DNA from: Cellulophaga baltica
GTDB taxonomy: Bacteria; Bacteroidota; Bacteroidia; Flavobacteriales; Flavobacteriaceae
Reading direction: 5' to 3'
NCBI RefSeq assembly: GCF_018861125.1
Contig: NZ_JAHKQN010000005.1
Span: 289,939-353,938 of the forward strand
Length of the DNA stretch: 64,000 nt
Within the stretch, counting starts at the first letter, position 1. Each line of letters begins with the position of its first letter. This document shows, piece by piece, positions 35,140 to 43,744 of the stretch. The notes under the pieces were generated by a model that saw nothing but the letters and a program-made list of their open reading frames with translations, made no database searches and was not told where the DNA came from. The translations under genes were made by a program, and so were the position numbers.

Positions 35140-36294
35140 ATGCGAAAAATTCAAATGGTTGACCTTAAAGGTCAATACGAAGCCATTAAAGAGCAAATAA
35201 ACACAACATTTTCTACAATTTTAGAAACTTCAGCTTTTATTAACGGACCAGAAGTACATGGTTTTCAAAAAGAATTAGAAGATTACTTAAATGTAAAACA
35301 TGTAATACCTTGTGCAAACGGAACCGATGCGTTACAAATTGCTATGATGGGACTTGGACTACAACCAGGTGACGAAGTTATAACTGCCGATTTTACTTTT
35401 GCTGCTACTGTTGAAGTAATAGCACTTTTAAACTTAACTCCTGTTTTAGTTGATGTTGACCCTGATACATTCAATATTACACCTGAAGCAATTGAAAAAG
35501 CAATTACACCTAAAACTAAAGCAATTGTTCCTGTTCATTTATTCGGACAATGTGCTGATATGGATGCAATTTTAGAAATTGCTAAAAAACATAATCTTTT
35601 TGTAATTGAAGATAACGCGCAAGCCATTGGCGCTGATTACTATGATAAGGATGGTAATAAACATAAAGCTGGAACAATGGGACATGTAGCCGCTACATCT
35701 TTTTTCCCTTCTAAAAACTTAGGAGCTTATGGTGATGGTGGTGCTATATTTACAAATGATGATGAACTTGCTCATACACTTCGAGGCATAGTTAATCATG
35801 GTATGTACGAACGCTACCACCATGATGTTGTTGGCGTAAATTCAAGATTGGATAGTTTACAAGCTGCCGTACTTAGAGCTAAGCTTCCATTATTGGATTC
35901 TTACAATATAAAAAGAAGAAACACTGCCCGTAAGTACAATAAGGCTCTTGAAAATATTAATGATATTATTTTACCTACAACAAGAAAAGGTTACGGAATA
36001 ATTTGTGATAAATGTACATGTCATGTATTTCATCAATATACATTAAGGATTACAAACGACAAACGTGACGCATTAGTTAAACATTTAAATGACAATGATA
36101 TTCCGTGTGGCGTATATTACCCTATACCATTGCATAAACAAAAAGCTTATGTTGATGATAGATATAACGATGATGATTTTAAAATAACGAATCAATTATC
36201 TAACGAAGTTATCTCATTACCAATGCATACTGAGCTCGATGATGAGCAGATTAACTTTATTACAAAGACAATTATCGGATTTATTACTGGTTAA
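35140..36294 (+). CDS. DegT/DnrJ/EryC1/StrS family sugar aminotransferase
   Basis: PLP-dependent aminotransferase of nucleotide-linked sugars, 384 residues, cytoplasmic. The PLP lysine is K192 in FFPSKNLGAYGDGGA; the ring-stacking D158 sits in FVIEDNAQAIGA; GTDALQIAMM binds phosphate. The fold and length are typical of WbpE/FdtB/DesV-like enzymes that make 3- or 4-amino sugars for surface polysaccharide. An odd point is the cysteine cluster CDKCTCH near residue 287, just before the conserved HQYTLRI; most family members lack it. The gene runs 60 bases ahead of galE on the same strand. Confidence 0.93.
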   Translation: MRKIQMVDLKGQYEAIKEQINTTFSTILETSAFINGPEVHGFQKELEDYLNVKHVIPCANGTDALQIAMMGLGLQPGDEVITADFTFAATVEVIALLNLTPVLVDVDPDTFNITPEAIEKAITPKTKAIVPVHLFGQCADMDAILEIAKKHNLFVIEDNAQAIGADYYDKDGNKHKAGTMGHVAATSFFPSKNLGAYGDGGAIFTNDDELAHTLRGIVNHGMYERYHHDVVGVNSRLDSLQAAVLRAKLPLLDSYNIKRRNTARKYNKALENINDIILPTTRKGYGIICDKCTCHVFHQYTLRITNDKRDALVKHLNDNDIPCGVYYPIPLHKQKAYVDDRYNDDDFKITNQLSNEVISLPMHTELDDEQINFITKTIIGFITG

Positions 36295-36353
36295 CTTTAT
36301 AAATACTATAGCTTTGACTTAAGCTAAATATACTAACCGTTAAAATAAAATAA

Positions 36354-37370
36354 ATGAAAGTACTTGTAACAGGTGGACTAGGCTTTATAGGTTCTCACAC
36401 TGTAGTTGAATTACAAAACAAAGGTTTAGAAGTAATCATTATTGATGACCTTTCAAATTCATCGGAAAAAGTATTAGATGGTATTTTTGCTATAACAGGT
36501 AAAAAACCAATTTTTGAAAAATTAGATTTAAAAGAAAAGTCTGAAGTTGAAGATTTTTTCAAAAAACATACTGATATATCAGGAGTTATTCATTTTGCAG
36601 CTTCAAAAGCTGTAGGAGAAAGTGTGGAAAACCCGCTGTTGTACTACGAGAACAACATAGGTACACTAGTGTATATTCTTAAAGAGTTATCTAAAAAAGA
36701 TAAAGCAAGCTTTATCTTTAGTTCTTCTTGTACTGTTTACGGTCAAGCTGATAAGATGCCGATTACTGAGGATGCACCAGTGAAAACAGCGGAATCTCCA
36801 TATGGCAACACCAAACAAATTGGCGAAGAAATAATCTCAGATACTTGCAAAGTTACTCCTTCACTAAATGCTATTGCATTGCGCTATTTTAATCCTATGG
36901 GTGCTCACCCTAGTACTGAAATTGGAGAGTTACCAATTGGGGTTCCTCAAAACTTAGTACCTTACATTACACAAACTGGTATAGGTATGCGCGAACAGTT
37001 ATCTGTTTTTGGTGGCGATTACCCTACTGAAGACGGTACTTGCATTAGAGATTACATTCATGTTGTTGATTTAGCAAAAGCACACGTAATTGCTTTACAA
37101 AGATTACTAGAAGGTAAAAATGATGACAACTATGAAGTATTTAATTTAGGAACTGGTACAGGTAGTTCTGTTTTAGAAGCTATTAAAAGTTTTGAAAAAG
37201 TTTCAGAAAAAAAATTAAATTATAAAATAGTAGATAGAAGAGCGGGTGATATTACTGCTGCTTACGCAAGTACGGATAAAGCTAACAATATTTTAGGTTG
37301 GAAAGCAGCTTCAACTTTAGATGAAGCCATGAAATCTGCTTGGGATTGGGAAGTGAAAATTAGAAAATAA
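36354..37370 (+). CDS. galE: UDP-glucose 4-epimerase
   Basis: Interconverts UDP-glucose and UDP-galactose with tightly bound NAD+; cytoplasmic short-chain dehydrogenase fold, 338 residues, the normal size. The NAD motif TGGLGFIGS lies at the start; the catalytic Ser/Tyr/Lys set appears in FSSSCTVYGQ and SPYGNTK (Y-x3-K). The substrate region contains ALRYFNPMGAHPS and DGTCIRDYIHVVDLA. Together with the DegT aminotransferase it supplies surface sugars. A hairpin terminator follows 28 bases after the stop. Confidence 0.95.
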   Translation: MKVLVTGGLGFIGSHTVVELQNKGLEVIIIDDLSNSSEKVLDGIFAITGKKPIFEKLDLKEKSEVEDFFKKHTDISGVIHFAASKAVGESVENPLLYYENNIGTLVYILKELSKKDKASFIFSSSCTVYGQADKMPITEDAPVKTAESPYGNTKQIGEEIISDTCKVTPSLNAIALRYFNPMGAHPSTEIGELPIGVPQNLVPYITQTGIGMREQLSVFGGDYPTEDGTCIRDYIHVVDLAKAHVIALQRLLEGKNDDNYEVFNLGTGTGSSVLEAIKSFEKVSEKKLNYKIVDRRAGDITAAYASTDKANNILGWKAASTLDEAMKSAWDWEVKIRK

Positions 37371-37397
37371 ATAATACCCTATATTATTAATTAAGCT

Positions 37398-37429
37398 AAA
37401 GAGCGCCAAATTATTTTTTTGCGCTCTTT
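37398..37429 (+). terminator. Terminator after galE
   Basis: Stem AAAGAGCGC / GCGCTCTTT with a T-rich 14-base loop; the T tract after the stem is weak. Confidence 0.6.
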
Positions 37430-37488
37430 AACATTTAATTATTAGCTAAGTAAAAGACTAATTTAAATAAGTTCTACGTAAATAAATT

Positions 37489-37842
37489 ATGGTTACAAAT
37501 TACGTAAATACTAAAGCATTATTAGAAGCTTCCATTACAGAAAAGCTTTTTGAAAAGCTAGTTTCTCAACTAGCAAAAGATTTTACGTTGTCAAATATTT
37601 CAATAGAACTTCCATTTGAAATATCTCCAACTAATTTAAAAACAATTTTGCATCAAAAAATATACAATTTAATATTGGAAGATTTTTCTGAGTACCTAAA
37701 CCTTTTATACATAATTGATGTTCCTGAACACGCTATTAAAAAAATAAAAGCAACAGAACCACTTGAAATTTCAGATCAAGTGTCATTTCTAATTCTAAAA
37801 AGAGAATTTCAAAAGGTTTTATTTAAAGAACAATACGGTTAA
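37489..37842 (+). CDS. Hypothetical protein, 117 residues
   Basis: Not recognised. A soluble mixed alpha/beta protein with no signal peptide or membrane helix, no cysteine, and an overall charge close to neutral. The middle reads NISIELPFEISPTNLKTILH, suggesting strand-helix alternation. Codon use is like that of the neighbours, with a complete ATG start, so it is likely a real gene conserved among Flavobacteria. Its TAA stop overlaps the TAA of the convergent gene by sharing the bases TTAA (37839-37842). Confidence 0.7.
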   Translation: MVTNYVNTKALLEASITEKLFEKLVSQLAKDFTLSNISIELPFEISPTNLKTILHQKIYNLILEDFSEYLNLLYIIDVPEHAIKKIKATEPLEISDQVSFLILKREFQKVLFKEQYG

Positions 37843-38360
37843 AAATAAACACGTACGAAAGGCATCCAAGAGTTGGAATAAATACTTTTGTAATCATCGT
37901 ACAAAACATCGTACCTAATACCAATAGTATAATTTTTAGTACCATAACCCGCACCTAAATACAAAGCAGGACTCCAATAATTTTCCTCAACACATACCAC
38001 ATTCCTATTAACCCTTAATTGCTCATATTCTACTGAAAGTTGAATTTCTGGAATTGGATTAAAAAAAGTTTGAGCACTAGCACCATAGGCAGTAAATTTA
38101 TAATCTTCATATTTCGAATAATTAAAACTTAAACTTGCCCCGTAAGCAAAATATTGATTTACTTGACAAATTGCACTTGGTGCAACAGCAATATTAAATG
38201 AGTTATTCCCAAAACCTAAACCAAATCCTCCTCCAAAACGAACATTGTCCCAATAGTTATTTGAACTCGTACTATTTTGCGCCATTAAAGTTTGACCAAA
38301 AACCACAAAAATTGTAACTACACAACATCTTTTTAAGTATAAACCACATATTTTGACCAT
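37839..38360 (-). CDS. Small outer-membrane beta-barrel protein
   Basis: Exported protein of 173 residues: signal peptide (about 1-27, ending TLMAQ) followed by alternating aromatic strands (GGGFGLGFGNNSFNIAVAP, FAYGASLSFNYSK, YTIGIRYDVLY, WMPFVRVYF), a small beta-barrel with a terminal aromatic residue, so an outer-membrane fate is likely. Relatives next to sucA in Flavobacteria are sometimes labelled alpha-ketoglutarate decarboxylase; nothing here resembles an enzyme, so that name should not be copied. It is divergent from sucA (101-base gap). Confidence 0.8.
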   Translation of the reverse strand: MVKICGLYLKRCCVVTIFVVFGQTLMAQNSTSSNNYWDNVRFGGGFGLGFGNNSFNIAVAPSAICQVNQYFAYGASLSFNYSKYEDYKFTAYGASAQTFFNPIPEIQLSVEYEQLRVNRNVVCVEENYWSPALYLGAGYGTKNYTIGIRYDVLYDDYKSIYSNSWMPFVRVYF

Positions 38361-38418
38361 AATTGTTATTTTTCCTTAATATTCGCTGTTAATATATGAC
38401 TAGATTTTTGAAAAGTTG

Positions 38419-38426
38419 TATTTTTG
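38419..38426 (+). promoter_or_regulatory. Putative -7 box of sucA
   Basis: TATTTTTG, a perfect TAnnTTTG, 36 bases before the sucA ATG. No -33 TTG stands at the usual spacing. Confidence 0.4.
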
Positions 38427-38461
38427 ATTAAACTTTATTCACAAGGAAGACAAAAAATTTT

Positions 38462-41254
38462 ATGGATAATTATTCCTTTTTAAACGCGGCACACACCTCA
38501 TTTCTTGCCGATTTATATGACAAGTATTTAGTTAATCCTGATAGTGTTGAGCCAAGTTGGCGAGCATTTTTTCAAGGATTTGATTTTGGACAAGATAGTT
38601 TACTTGACGAACTTGATCTACCAACACAGAACTCAATAACAGGAGCTACTCCTAGCACTGAAATGCCACAGTCATTACAGAAAGAGTTTCAAGTTATTAG
38701 ATTAATTGATGGTTACAGGTCTCGTGGGCATTTGTTCACAGAAACCAACCCTGTTCGGCAACGTAGGCAATACACGCCATCACTAGAAATAGAAAATTTC
38801 GGACTTAACAACAGTGACTTAAGTACTATTTTTACTGCCGGAGAAATATTAGGCATTGGCCCTAGCTCATTAACTGACATCATCACACATTTAAAAAATA
38901 TTTATTGTGATGCTATTGGTGTGGAATACATGTATATTAGAAATCCTGAACGTGTTGAATGGATTCAAAATTGGTTGAACGTAAATGACAATCACCCAAA
39001 ATACAATGCAGATCAAAAAAAGAATATTCTTAAAAAACTAAATCAAGCTGTTTCTTTTGAGAATTTTTTACATACTAAATATGTTGGTCAAAAACGTTTT
39101 TCTTTAGAAGGTAATGAATCACTAATTCCTGCATTAGATGCTGTTGTAGAACGTGCTGCCGAAATGGGAGTTAAACAGTTTGTTATGGGTATGGCCCATC
39201 GTGGTAGGTTAAACGTTTTAACAAATATTTTTGGAAAAGCAGCTAAAGACATTTTTAGCGAATTTGACGGTAAAGATTACGAGCAAGTTGTTTTTGATGG
39301 TGATGTAAAATACCACTTAGGTTGGACTTCTGAAAGAATGTCTGACAACGGAAATAAAATTAAAATGAACATTGCTCCTAACCCTTCTCACCTAGAAACT
39401 GTAGGTGCAGTTGTTGAGGGTATTACCAGAGCTAAACAAGATGCTCATTTTAAAGATGACACATCAAAAGTATTACCGATTGTAGTACATGGTGATGCTG
39501 CTATTGCTGGTCAAGGTCTTGTGTATGAAGTTGTTCAAATGGCTAGCTTAGATGGTTACAAAACTGGTGGAACGATACATATAGTAGTAAATAATCAAAT
39601 TGGATTTACAACAAATTATTTAGATGCTCGTAGTTCTACATATTGTACTGATGTTGGCAAAGTAACATTAAGTCCTGTATTACACGTAAATGCTGATGAT
39701 GCAGAAGCTGTAGTACATGCTTCATTATTTGCATTAGAGTATAGAATGCGTTTTAAAAGAGATGTTTTTATTGATTTATTAGGGTACCGTAAGTATGGAC
39801 ATAATGAAGGTGATGAACCTCGTTTTACGCAACCTAAATTATATAAAGCGATTGCTAAGCACAGCAATCCAAGAGATATTTATGCTAAAAAATTAATTGC
39901 AGAAGGTATCATTGATGATTCATATATTGGAAAATTAGAAAAAGAATATAAAGCCTCTCTTGAAACAGAATTAGAAGATTCTCGTAAAGAAGATAAAACA
40001 GTCATTACTCCGTTTATGGCGGATGAATGGAAAGGTTTTGTTACTGTACAAGAAGACGAAATGGCCAAAACCATTAAAACATCAAGTACTAAAAAAGACC
40101 TTACTACTGTTGCCGAAGCTATTACCGCTTTACCAAAAGATAAAAAGTTTTTACGTAAAGTAAATAAACTTATTGAAGACCGTAGAAAAATGTTCTTTGA
40201 AAATGATACTCTTGATTGGGCTATGGGAGAATTATTAGCCTACGGTACTTTATTACAAGAAGGACATGATATTCGTATGTCTGGTCAGGATGTTGAGCGT
40301 GGTACATTCTCACATCGTCATGCGGTTGTAAAAGTTGAAGATAGTGAAGAGGAAGTGATTCCTCTAAACTTAATTTCAGACAAAAAAGGAGAATTTGAAG
40401 TATACAACTCACACTTATCAGAATATGGCGTAGTAGGTTTTGATTATGGTTATGCTATGGCAAGCCCTAATACACTTACTATTTGGGAAGCACAATTTGG
40501 AGATTTCAGCAATGGAGCACAAATTATGATTGACCAATACATATCTGCAGCTGAAGATAAATGGAAACTTCAAAATGGTTTGGTAATGTTATTACCTCAT
40601 GGTTATGAAGGTCAAGGAGCTGAACACTCTTCTGCACGTATGGAAAGATATTTACAACTTTGTGCTAAGGATAATATGTTTATTGCTGACGTTACCACGC
40701 CTGCAAATATGTTTCATATTTTAAGAAGGCAGATGAAGGTTAACTATAGAAAACCACTAATCATCTTTACTCCTAAAAGTTTATTACGTCATCCTAAAGC
40801 AGTTTCATCTATTGAAGATTTTACTAACGGAAGTTTCCAAAAAGTGATTGACGATAGTTCATTTGACATTAAAAAAGTAAAAACTTTAGTATTCACCACT
40901 GGTAAATTTTACTATGATTTATTAGCAGCTCGTGATGAAAATTCTAGAGATGATATAGCCTTAGTACGTGTAGAACAATTGTTCCCATTACCAGGAAATA
41001 AAATTGATGAACTTATAGCGAAATACGAAAATGCTGATGATATTGTATGGGCACAAGAAGAACCTAGAAACATGGGTGCTTGGAGTCATATAATGATGCA
41101 TTATAAAAATGCTAACAAATTTAGAGTAGCATCAAGGCGCTTTTATGCATCTCCTGCCGCAGGTAGCTCAGTGAGATCAAAACGACGTCATCAAGAAGTT
41201 ATCGATTATGTTTTTGACAAAACAAAAGATAACATGGTACGCTCAACTAAATAA
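38462..41254 (+). CDS. sucA: 2-oxoglutarate dehydrogenase E1 component
   Basis: Thiamine-diphosphate-dependent decarboxylase of the 2-oxoglutarate dehydrogenase complex of the TCA cycle; 930 residues, cytoplasmic. The N-terminal segment FLNAAHTSFLADLYDKYL is the E2-binding start. Also seen are MAHRGRLNVLTNIFGK, the thiamine-binding GDAAIAGQGLVYEV with NNQIGFTT downstream, GHNEGDEP and the C-terminal pyrimidine-binding and E3-like domains (LLPHGYEGQGAEHSSAR). All key segments and the length are standard. 51 bases before sucB, one operon. Confidence 0.97.
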   Translation: MDNYSFLNAAHTSFLADLYDKYLVNPDSVEPSWRAFFQGFDFGQDSLLDELDLPTQNSITGATPSTEMPQSLQKEFQVIRLIDGYRSRGHLFTETNPVRQRRQYTPSLEIENFGLNNSDLSTIFTAGEILGIGPSSLTDIITHLKNIYCDAIGVEYMYIRNPERVEWIQNWLNVNDNHPKYNADQKKNILKKLNQAVSFENFLHTKYVGQKRFSLEGNESLIPALDAVVERAAEMGVKQFVMGMAHRGRLNVLTNIFGKAAKDIFSEFDGKDYEQVVFDGDVKYHLGWTSERMSDNGNKIKMNIAPNPSHLETVGAVVEGITRAKQDAHFKDDTSKVLPIVVHGDAAIAGQGLVYEVVQMASLDGYKTGGTIHIVVNNQIGFTTNYLDARSSTYCTDVGKVTLSPVLHVNADDAEAVVHASLFALEYRMRFKRDVFIDLLGYRKYGHNEGDEPRFTQPKLYKAIAKHSNPRDIYAKKLIAEGIIDDSYIGKLEKEYKASLETELEDSRKEDKTVITPFMADEWKGFVTVQEDEMAKTIKTSSTKKDLTTVAEAITALPKDKKFLRKVNKLIEDRRKMFFENDTLDWAMGELLAYGTLLQEGHDIRMSGQDVERGTFSHRHAVVKVEDSEEEVIPLNLISDKKGEFEVYNSHLSEYGVVGFDYGYAMASPNTLTIWEAQFGDFSNGAQIMIDQYISAAEDKWKLQNGLVMLLPHGYEGQGAEHSSARMERYLQLCAKDNMFIADVTTPANMFHILRRQMKVNYRKPLIIFTPKSLLRHPKAVSSIEDFTNGSFQKVIDDSSFDIKKVKTLVFTTGKFYYDLLAARDENSRDDIALVRVEQLFPLPGNKIDELIAKYENADDIVWAQEEPRNMGAWSHIMMHYKNANKFRVASRRFYASPAAGSSVRSKRRHQEVIDYVFDKTKDNMVRSTK

Positions 41255-41305
41255 AACAAACGAAATAATAAAAATACGGGTTACAATAAATTAAAATTAT
41301 AAGAA

Positions 41306-42529
41306 ATGATTTTAGAAATGAAAGTTCCTTCGCCAGGGGAATCTATTACAGAAGTAGAAATTGCAGAATGGTTAGTTCAAGATGGAGATTATGTTGAAAA
41401 AGACCAAGCAATTGCTGAGGTTGATTCAGATAAAGCTACATTAGAATTACCTGCTGAAGAAAGTGGAATAATAACTTTAAAGGCTGAAGAAGGTGATGCT
41501 GTTGCAGTTGGGCAAGTTGTTTGTTTAATTGATACAAGTGCCACTAAACCTAGTGGTGATTCTTCATCAGCTCCTGCTACTGAAACTAAAAAAGAAGAAG
41601 TTAAAGAAGAGAAAAAAGCTCCACAACCTGTACAAGCAAAAGAAACTTATGCTTCAGGTACTGCTTCACCTGCAGCTAAAAAAATATTAGCCGAAAAAGG
41701 AATTGAAGCTGGTGCTGTATCTGGCACTGGTAAAGATGGTAGAGTAACCAAAGAAGATGCTGTAAAAGCTGTTCCTTCTATGGGAACACCAACAACTGGC
41801 GGAAAAAGAGGCGAAAGCAGAAAGAAATTATCAATGCTACGTAGAAAAGTTGCTGAGCGTTTGGTATCTGTTAAAAACGAAACTGCTATGCTTACAACCT
41901 TTAACGAGGTTGATATGTCTCCTATTTTCGAATTAAGAAAACAATATAAAGAAGAATTTAAAAGCAAGCACGGTGTAGGTTTAGGCTTTATGTCATTCTT
42001 CACATTAGCTGTTGTTAGAGCATTAGAGATATACCCTTCTGTTAATTCTATGATTGACGGAAAAGAAATGATTTCTTATGACTTTAGTGATATTAGTATT
42101 GCTGTTTCAGGACCTAAAGGTTTAATGGTTCCTGTAATTAGAAATGCAGAAAACTTATCATTCAGAGGTGTTGAAGCTGAAGTTAAAAGACTTGCTATAC
42201 GCGCTAGAGAAGGTGAAATTACAGTTGATGAAATGACTGGCGGTACATTTACTATTACAAATGGTGGTGTATTTGGTTCTATGTTATCAACTCCAATTAT
42301 AAACCCTCCACAAAGTGCAATATTAGGAATGCATAACATTGTTGAACGTCCAGTAGTTAAAGACGGTCAAATAGTAGTTGCCCCTATCATGTATGTAGCA
42401 CTTTCTTATGACCATAGAATTATTGACGGTAAAGAATCTGTTGGTTTCTTAGTTGCGGTTAAAGAGGCTCTAGAAAACCCTGCTGAATTATTAATGGATA
42501 ATAATGTTACAAAAGCTTTAGAATTATAA
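41306..42529 (+). CDS. sucB: 2-oxoglutarate dehydrogenase E2 (dihydrolipoyl succinyltransferase)
   Basis: Core transacylase of the complex, moving succinyl from lipoyl to CoA; 407 residues. One lipoyl domain (about 1-75) with lipoylated K43 in [12 protein letters not shown], a Pro/Ala/Lys-rich linker, the peripheral subunit-binding domain (about 118-155, [13 protein letters not shown]) and the catalytic domain with the HxxxD motif in [17 protein letters not shown] near the C-terminus. A second ATG lies four codons downstream, but the first is preferred since MKVPSPGES would lose little either way. Ends the sucAB unit with a strong hairpin. Confidence 0.97.
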   Translation: MILEMKVPSPGESITEVEIAEWLVQDGDYVEKDQAIAEVDSDKATLELPAEESGIITLKAEEGDAVAVGQVVCLIDTSATKPSGDSSSAPATETKKEEVKEEKKAPQPVQAKETYASGTASPAAKKILAEKGIEAGAVSGTGKDGRVTKEDAVKAVPSMGTPTTGGKRGESRKKLSMLRRKVAERLVSVKNETAMLTTFNEVDMSPIFELRKQYKEEFKSKHGVGLGFMSFFTLAVVRALEIYPSVNSMIDGKEMISYDFSDISIAVSGPKGLMVPVIRNAENLSFRGVEAEVKRLAIRAREGEITVDEMTGGTFTITNGGVFGSMLSTPIINPPQSAILGMHNIVERPVVKDGQIVVAPIMYVALSYDHRIIDGKESVGFLVAVKEALENPAELLMDNNVTKALEL

Positions 42530-42550
42530 ATTTCTAAAACTCTATTATAT

Positions 42551-42585
42551 AAGAAAGCCTGTATCATGATGATACAGGCTTTCTT
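42551..42585. terminator. Bidirectional terminator after sucB
   Basis: Perfect 15-base stem AAGAAAGCCTGTATC / GATACAGGCTTTCTT with a 5-base loop, between the convergent sucB (42529) and YHYH gene (42618). Confidence 0.8.
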
Positions 42586-42617
42586 AATATTATACCTTTC
42601 TTATAAGGCTATAAAAT

Positions 42618-43628
42618 TTATTCAAATCTATATGTTCTTCTAGCTGCAACACCTTTTAAACATTTTGGTATATTTGAAGCTTTAGTAGTACTTGCTACAT
42701 AATGATATGTTCCATTAGGAAATTCTTTAGTTACCGCAGTTAAACCACCACAATCATCTAGATTAGTAGGTTCTTTAGCATAAGCATAAATAGGAAAACC
42801 ATCTTTAGCAAAACCAGTTAGAGTTGTTCCAGAAGTAGCTTGTTCAATAAATTTACATTCAACTTGATCAACGAGACCTTGTGCTTCATAAACTTGATTT
42901 ATCACTTCTGGAATAAAGTGCCAATGATAGTAACCCGCAGGATCTAAGTGTCCACCACAGGGATCTAGTGAGGGCATTCTAATTTGTTCGGGTTCTGTTG
43001 GATTATCAGACATAAACATTTTTGGTCCATATATAGCTGATGGCGGAGCACCATTTATCGGAACACCGTCTACAGAAAACCCCACTATTTCAATCTCTTC
43101 AATATCATTATTTTCTTTTGCTAAAACAGGTTTAACAGGCATGGTGAAAGTTAATACCAAATCATCATTCGCAACAGGATCTAAACAATATGATATATCG
43201 TCTCTAGGCTGACCAACAAATTCAAAAATATTTACATTACCCTCACCATCAATTATATCATAACCATCATTCTTAATATCTTCAAGTAATTGCTTATTCC
43301 AAACTCTTAATCCTGCACCCGTTGCACCGTCATAGAAACCAACACCTGCAGTTTCATCTACAGTTTCCGGGCAAAAAGGACCGTACTCAACTGGATTACT
43401 TGAAAATTTAATTTGATAACATTTTGCTATAGAACCATCTTCTAATTTAGAATCTACAATCTCTAATGAGATTAAAGAACTTCTATTAAAAAAAGTTTCA
43501 TCTATTCGATAATCAAGTTCTGAATCTTCATTAGGAGTGTTTTTATTTTTAGGATCACTACAGCCATTACATGAAGTTAATAAAGAGATTAATATAAATG
43601 AGATTGAAAATAGTAATCTTGAAATCAT
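42618..43628 (-). CDS. YHYH-domain lipoprotein (divergent copy)
   Basis: Lipoprotein of 336 residues (lipobox SLLTSC near residue 20). It has the layout of the YHYH domain (PF14240 family): FSVDGVPINGAPP, then CGGHLDPAGYYHWHF, GFAKDGFPIYAY, NLDDCGGL and GTYHYVAST. The two YHYH motifs themselves have become YHWH and YHYV, while the other two YHYH proteins of this window keep them. Two Cys-Gly-Gly segments and several other cysteines suggest disulfides. The histidine-rich motifs could bind a metal, but the function of YHYH proteins is not established. It lies 116 bases after the diheme peroxidase on the same strand, with a -7 box between, so co-transcription is possible but not certain. Confidence 0.85.
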   Translation of the reverse strand: MISRLLFSISFILISLLTSCNGCSDPKNKNTPNEDSELDYRIDETFFNRSSLISLEIVDSKLEDGSIAKCYQIKFSSNPVEYGPFCPETVDETAGVGFYDGATGAGLRVWNKQLLEDIKNDGYDIIDGEGNVNIFEFVGQPRDDISYCLDPVANDDLVLTFTMPVKPVLAKENNDIEEIEIVGFSVDGVPINGAPPSAIYGPKMFMSDNPTEPEQIRMPSLDPCGGHLDPAGYYHWHFIPEVINQVYEAQGLVDQVECKFIEQATSGTTLTGFAKDGFPIYAYAKEPTNLDDCGGLTAVTKEFPNGTYHYVASTTKASNIPKCLKGVAARRTYRFE

Positions 43629-43657
43629 AATTCACTTAACTTTAAGTTGATACAAGT

Positions 43658-43665
43658 CAAATTTA
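43658..43665 (-). promoter_or_regulatory. Putative -7 box of the divergent YHYH gene
   Basis: Minus strand TAAATTTG, perfect TAnnTTTG, 29 bases before the ATG; TTG triplets lie 15 and 22 bases further upstream. Confidence 0.45.
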
Positions 43666-43744
43666 CTTATAATTCAGTAACAATGATCAAACCAATATGC
43701 AAATGAGTATTTATTATAAGTGAATAAAATAAAAGTTACATTAA

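Noticed and set aside
37839-37842. Overlapping stop codons of convergent genes as a regulatory device
   Set aside because: A shared TTAA gives two TAA stops by chance very easily in AT-rich DNA.
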